Translations under genes and position numbers: made by a program
Assembly: GCF_009930875.1 (NCBI RefSeq)
Contig: NZ_CP025249.1
Span: 496,001 to 560,000 of the forward strand
DNA from: Actinomyces sp. 432
GTDB taxonomy: Bacteria; Actinomycetota; Actinomycetes; Actinomycetales; Actinomycetaceae
Direction: 5' to 3'
Length of the DNA stretch: 64,000 nucleotides
The notes under the pieces: generated by a model
The model's database searches: none
What the model saw: the letters and a program-made list of their open reading frames with translations, nothing else
What the model was told of the DNA's origin: nothing
Shown here: positions 62,413 to 64,000 of the stretch, piece by piece
Layout of the letters: each line of letters starts with the position of its first letter
Position numbering within the stretch: the stretch's first letter is position 1

Positions 62413-63885
62413 GTGACCACACATACCCCAGCTCCCACAACGTCAGCAGCGGCCGGGGCGGCGGATTCCCGCAACGCGATCGACCGCTTCTTCCACATAA
62501 CCGAGCGCGGCTCCACGGTGGCGCGTGAAGTGCGTGGCGGCATCGTCACGTTCTTCACGATGGCCTACATCCTGGTGCTGAACCCGCTGGTGCTGTCCAC
62601 ACCGCACGAGGGGATCGCCCCGCTGGGCACGCCCGAGCAGATTGCCGCCGGCACCGCATTCATCGCAGGCATCATCACGATCCTCATGGGCCTGCTGGCC
62701 AACTACCCCATGGCGCTGGCCGCCGGCCTGGGTATCAACGCGATGATCGCCTACACCCTGGTCGGCATGAACGGCATGACCTACGCCGACGCCATGGGCC
62801 TGGTGGTGATTGAGGGAGTCATCATCCTGCTACTGGTGCTTACCGGCTTCCGCGAGGCGGTGTTCAAGGCCGTCCCGGCGGACATCAAGACCGCCATCTC
62901 GGTGGGCATCGGCCTGTTCATCGCCCTGATCGGCCTGGTGGACGCCAAGGTCGTCCGCGCCGGCGGCACCCCGCTGGAGCTCGGCCTGGGCGGCTCCCTG
63001 CAGGGCTGGCCGGTGCTGGTGTTCCTGTTTGGACTGTTCCTGATCCTGGTGCTGCACGTGCGCAAGGTGCGCGGCTCCATCCTCATCGGCATCGTCGCCT
63101 CCACCATCCTGGCGGCCCTTATCGAGGCCTTCGCGCACCTGGGGGCATTCGACGCGGAGACCAACCCCACCGGCTGGTCGCTGTCCATCCCCGCCCTGGA
63201 GGGCGCCCCCGTCGAGTTGCCGAGCCTGGCCACGCTCGGCCAGTTCAGCCTTCTCGGCAGCGTGGAGAAGGTCGGCGTCGTCTCCGTGGTGCTGCTGGTC
63301 TTCTCCCTCATGCTCGCCGACTTCTTCGACACCATGGGCACCATGGTTGCCATTGGCGCGGAGGGTGACCTGCTGGATGAGAACGGCAACCCGCCGCACA
63401 CCCGCGAGATCCTCGTCGTCGACTCCCTGGGCGCGATCGCGGGCGGCGCCGGCGGCGTCTCCTCCAACACCTCCTACATCGAGTCGGCTGCGGGCGTCGG
63501 TGAGGGCGCTCGCACCGGCCTGGCCTCAATCGTCACCGGGGTGCTGTTCCTGGCCAGCATGTTCATCGCCCCGGTCGTCTCCATGGTGCCTTACGAGGCG
63601 GCCACCCCGGCGCTGGTGGTCGTCGGCTTCCTGATGATGACCCAGGTGACGGATATCGACTGGAAGACCCCGGAGATCGCCCTGCCGGCCTTCATCACCA
63701 TAATCATGATGCCGTTCTCCTACTCCATCACCAACGGCATTGGCGCGGGCTTCGTCTCCTACCTGGTAGTCCAGATGGCACGCGGCCGGGTCAAGGACAT
63801 CCACCCGCTGATGTGGGTCGCCTCGGTGCTGTTCGTCATCTACTTCACGCTCGAGCCCATCAAGGCGATCCTGGGCGTGGGCTGA
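62413..63885 (+). CDS. NCS2 purine permease (AzgA/guanine-hypoxanthine type)
   Basis: A 490-residue transporter with about 12 to 14 membrane helices. RFFHITERGSTVAREVRGGIVTFFTMAYIL is the AzgA-type N-terminus, LAAGLGINAMIAY is helix 3, and DFFDTMGTMVAIG and SSNTSYIESAAG carry the substrate site. It imports guanine, hypoxanthine or adenine with protons. GTG 62413 is the likely start, although the ribosome-binding site is weak. It begins 112 bases after the DUF3027 gene. Confidence 0.92.
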   Translation: MTTHTPAPTTSAAAGAADSRNAIDRFFHITERGSTVAREVRGGIVTFFTMAYILVLNPLVLSTPHEGIAPLGTPEQIAAGTAFIAGIITILMGLLANYPMALAAGLGINAMIAYTLVGMNGMTYADAMGLVVIEGVIILLLVLTGFREAVFKAVPADIKTAISVGIGLFIALIGLVDAKVVRAGGTPLELGLGGSLQGWPVLVFLFGLFLILVLHVRKVRGSILIGIVASTILAALIEAFAHLGAFDAETNPTGWSLSIPALEGAPVELPSLATLGQFSLLGSVEKVGVVSVVLLVFSLMLADFFDTMGTMVAIGAEGDLLDENGNPPHTREILVVDSLGAIAGGAGGVSSNTSYIESAAGVGEGARTGLASIVTGVLFLASMFIAPVVSMVPYEAATPALVVVGFLMMTQVTDIDWKTPEIALPAFITIIMMPFSYSITNGIGAGFVSYLVVQMARGRVKDIHPLMWVASVLFVIYFTLEPIKAILGVG

Positions 63886-63930
63886 CGGCCGGTGCCGGGC
63901 ACCGGGCGAGCGCCCGGCGCGCATGGGGCG

Positions 63931-63966
63931 GGGGCGACGACGCGGCTACGGTCACGTCGTCGCCCC
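63931..63966 (+). terminator. Strong hairpin terminator after the purine permease
   Basis: GGGGCGACGACG (63931-63942) and CGTCGTCGCCCC (63955-63966) form a perfect 12-bp stem with a 12-base loop, followed by TGTCTGTGCTT. A smaller hairpin at 63889-63905 lies right after the stop codon. Confidence 0.8.
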
Positions 63967-63979
63967 TGTCTGTGCTTGG

Positions 63980-64000
63980 TGTACAGACGTACAATTGACC
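63980..64000. promoter_or_regulatory. Operator-like dyad TGTAC-AGAC-GTACA
   Basis: A perfect 5-bp dyad (63980-63993) is followed at once by TTGACC, a possible -35 box, at the right edge of the window. It probably belongs to a gene outside the window. Confidence 0.4.

Overview
The window is high-GC DNA of actinobacterial type. It carries L-rhamnose genes, an XPB-type repair helicase with its partner, a DUF3027 protein, WXG100/ESX-like secretion substrates and very Ala/Arg-rich coding. The mix of sugar-catabolic islands, PTS genes and lipoprotein arrays fits an Actinomyces-like member of the Actinomycetaceae. The genus is inference. No rRNA, tRNA or CRISPR array was seen.

Region 1 (1-18.8 kb) is a rhamnoside-utilisation island. 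It opens with the 3' end of a GH1 beta-glucosidase. Next comes a minus-strand set (GPH-family transporter, carboxylesterase, GH78 alpha-L-rhamnosidase) divergent from a LacI-type regulator. A second minus-strand run starts at a promoter near 18.79 kb with a LacI-type operator and encodes RhaM mutarotase, an MFS sugar porter, RhaI isomerase, RhaB kinase, an esterase, RhaD aldolase and a GH106 rhamnosidase. Together they would release L-rhamnose from deacylated glycans, import it, isomerise and phosphorylate it, and split it to DHAP and L-lactaldehyde.

Region 2 (18.8-31 kb) is the unusual part. A tandemly duplicated pair (NTF2-like lipoprotein plus secreted protein, one partner truncated) is followed by a degraded IS element. 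Then comes a minus-strand cluster: a small helical protein, a 697-residue ESX-like effector, and four tandem lipoproteins that resemble the effector's C-terminal half but lack one glycine-rich hydrophobic segment. I read this as a candidate membrane-active type VII effector with toxin-like surface immunity proteins.

Region 3 (31-43 kb) holds a flavodoxin, a second LacI regulator, YbjQ and SprT family proteins, a membrane-anchored actinobacterial wall protein, cardiolipin synthase, a decayed response-regulator/ABC-exporter locus, an L7/L12-like repeat protein and a frameshifted hrpA.

Region 4 (43-49.5 kb) is a PTS operon: IIA, IIB, UlaA-type IIC, a TPR-like protein, a class II ketose-bisphosphate aldolase, a P-loop ATPase and a PRD regulator. 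Region 5 (49.6-64 kb) holds a probably inactive alpha/beta hydrolase, PspA, a TPM-domain membrane protein, a glutamine amidotransferase, a quinone-oxidoreductase-like enzyme, the XPB helicase and its divergent partner (both frameshifted), a DUF3027 protein and an NCS2 purine permease.

Two cross-cutting signals stand out. A 23-bp-period repeat recurs in five intergenic places. Five single-base losses, all in or next to G/C runs, break otherwise intact genes and may be sequencing errors.
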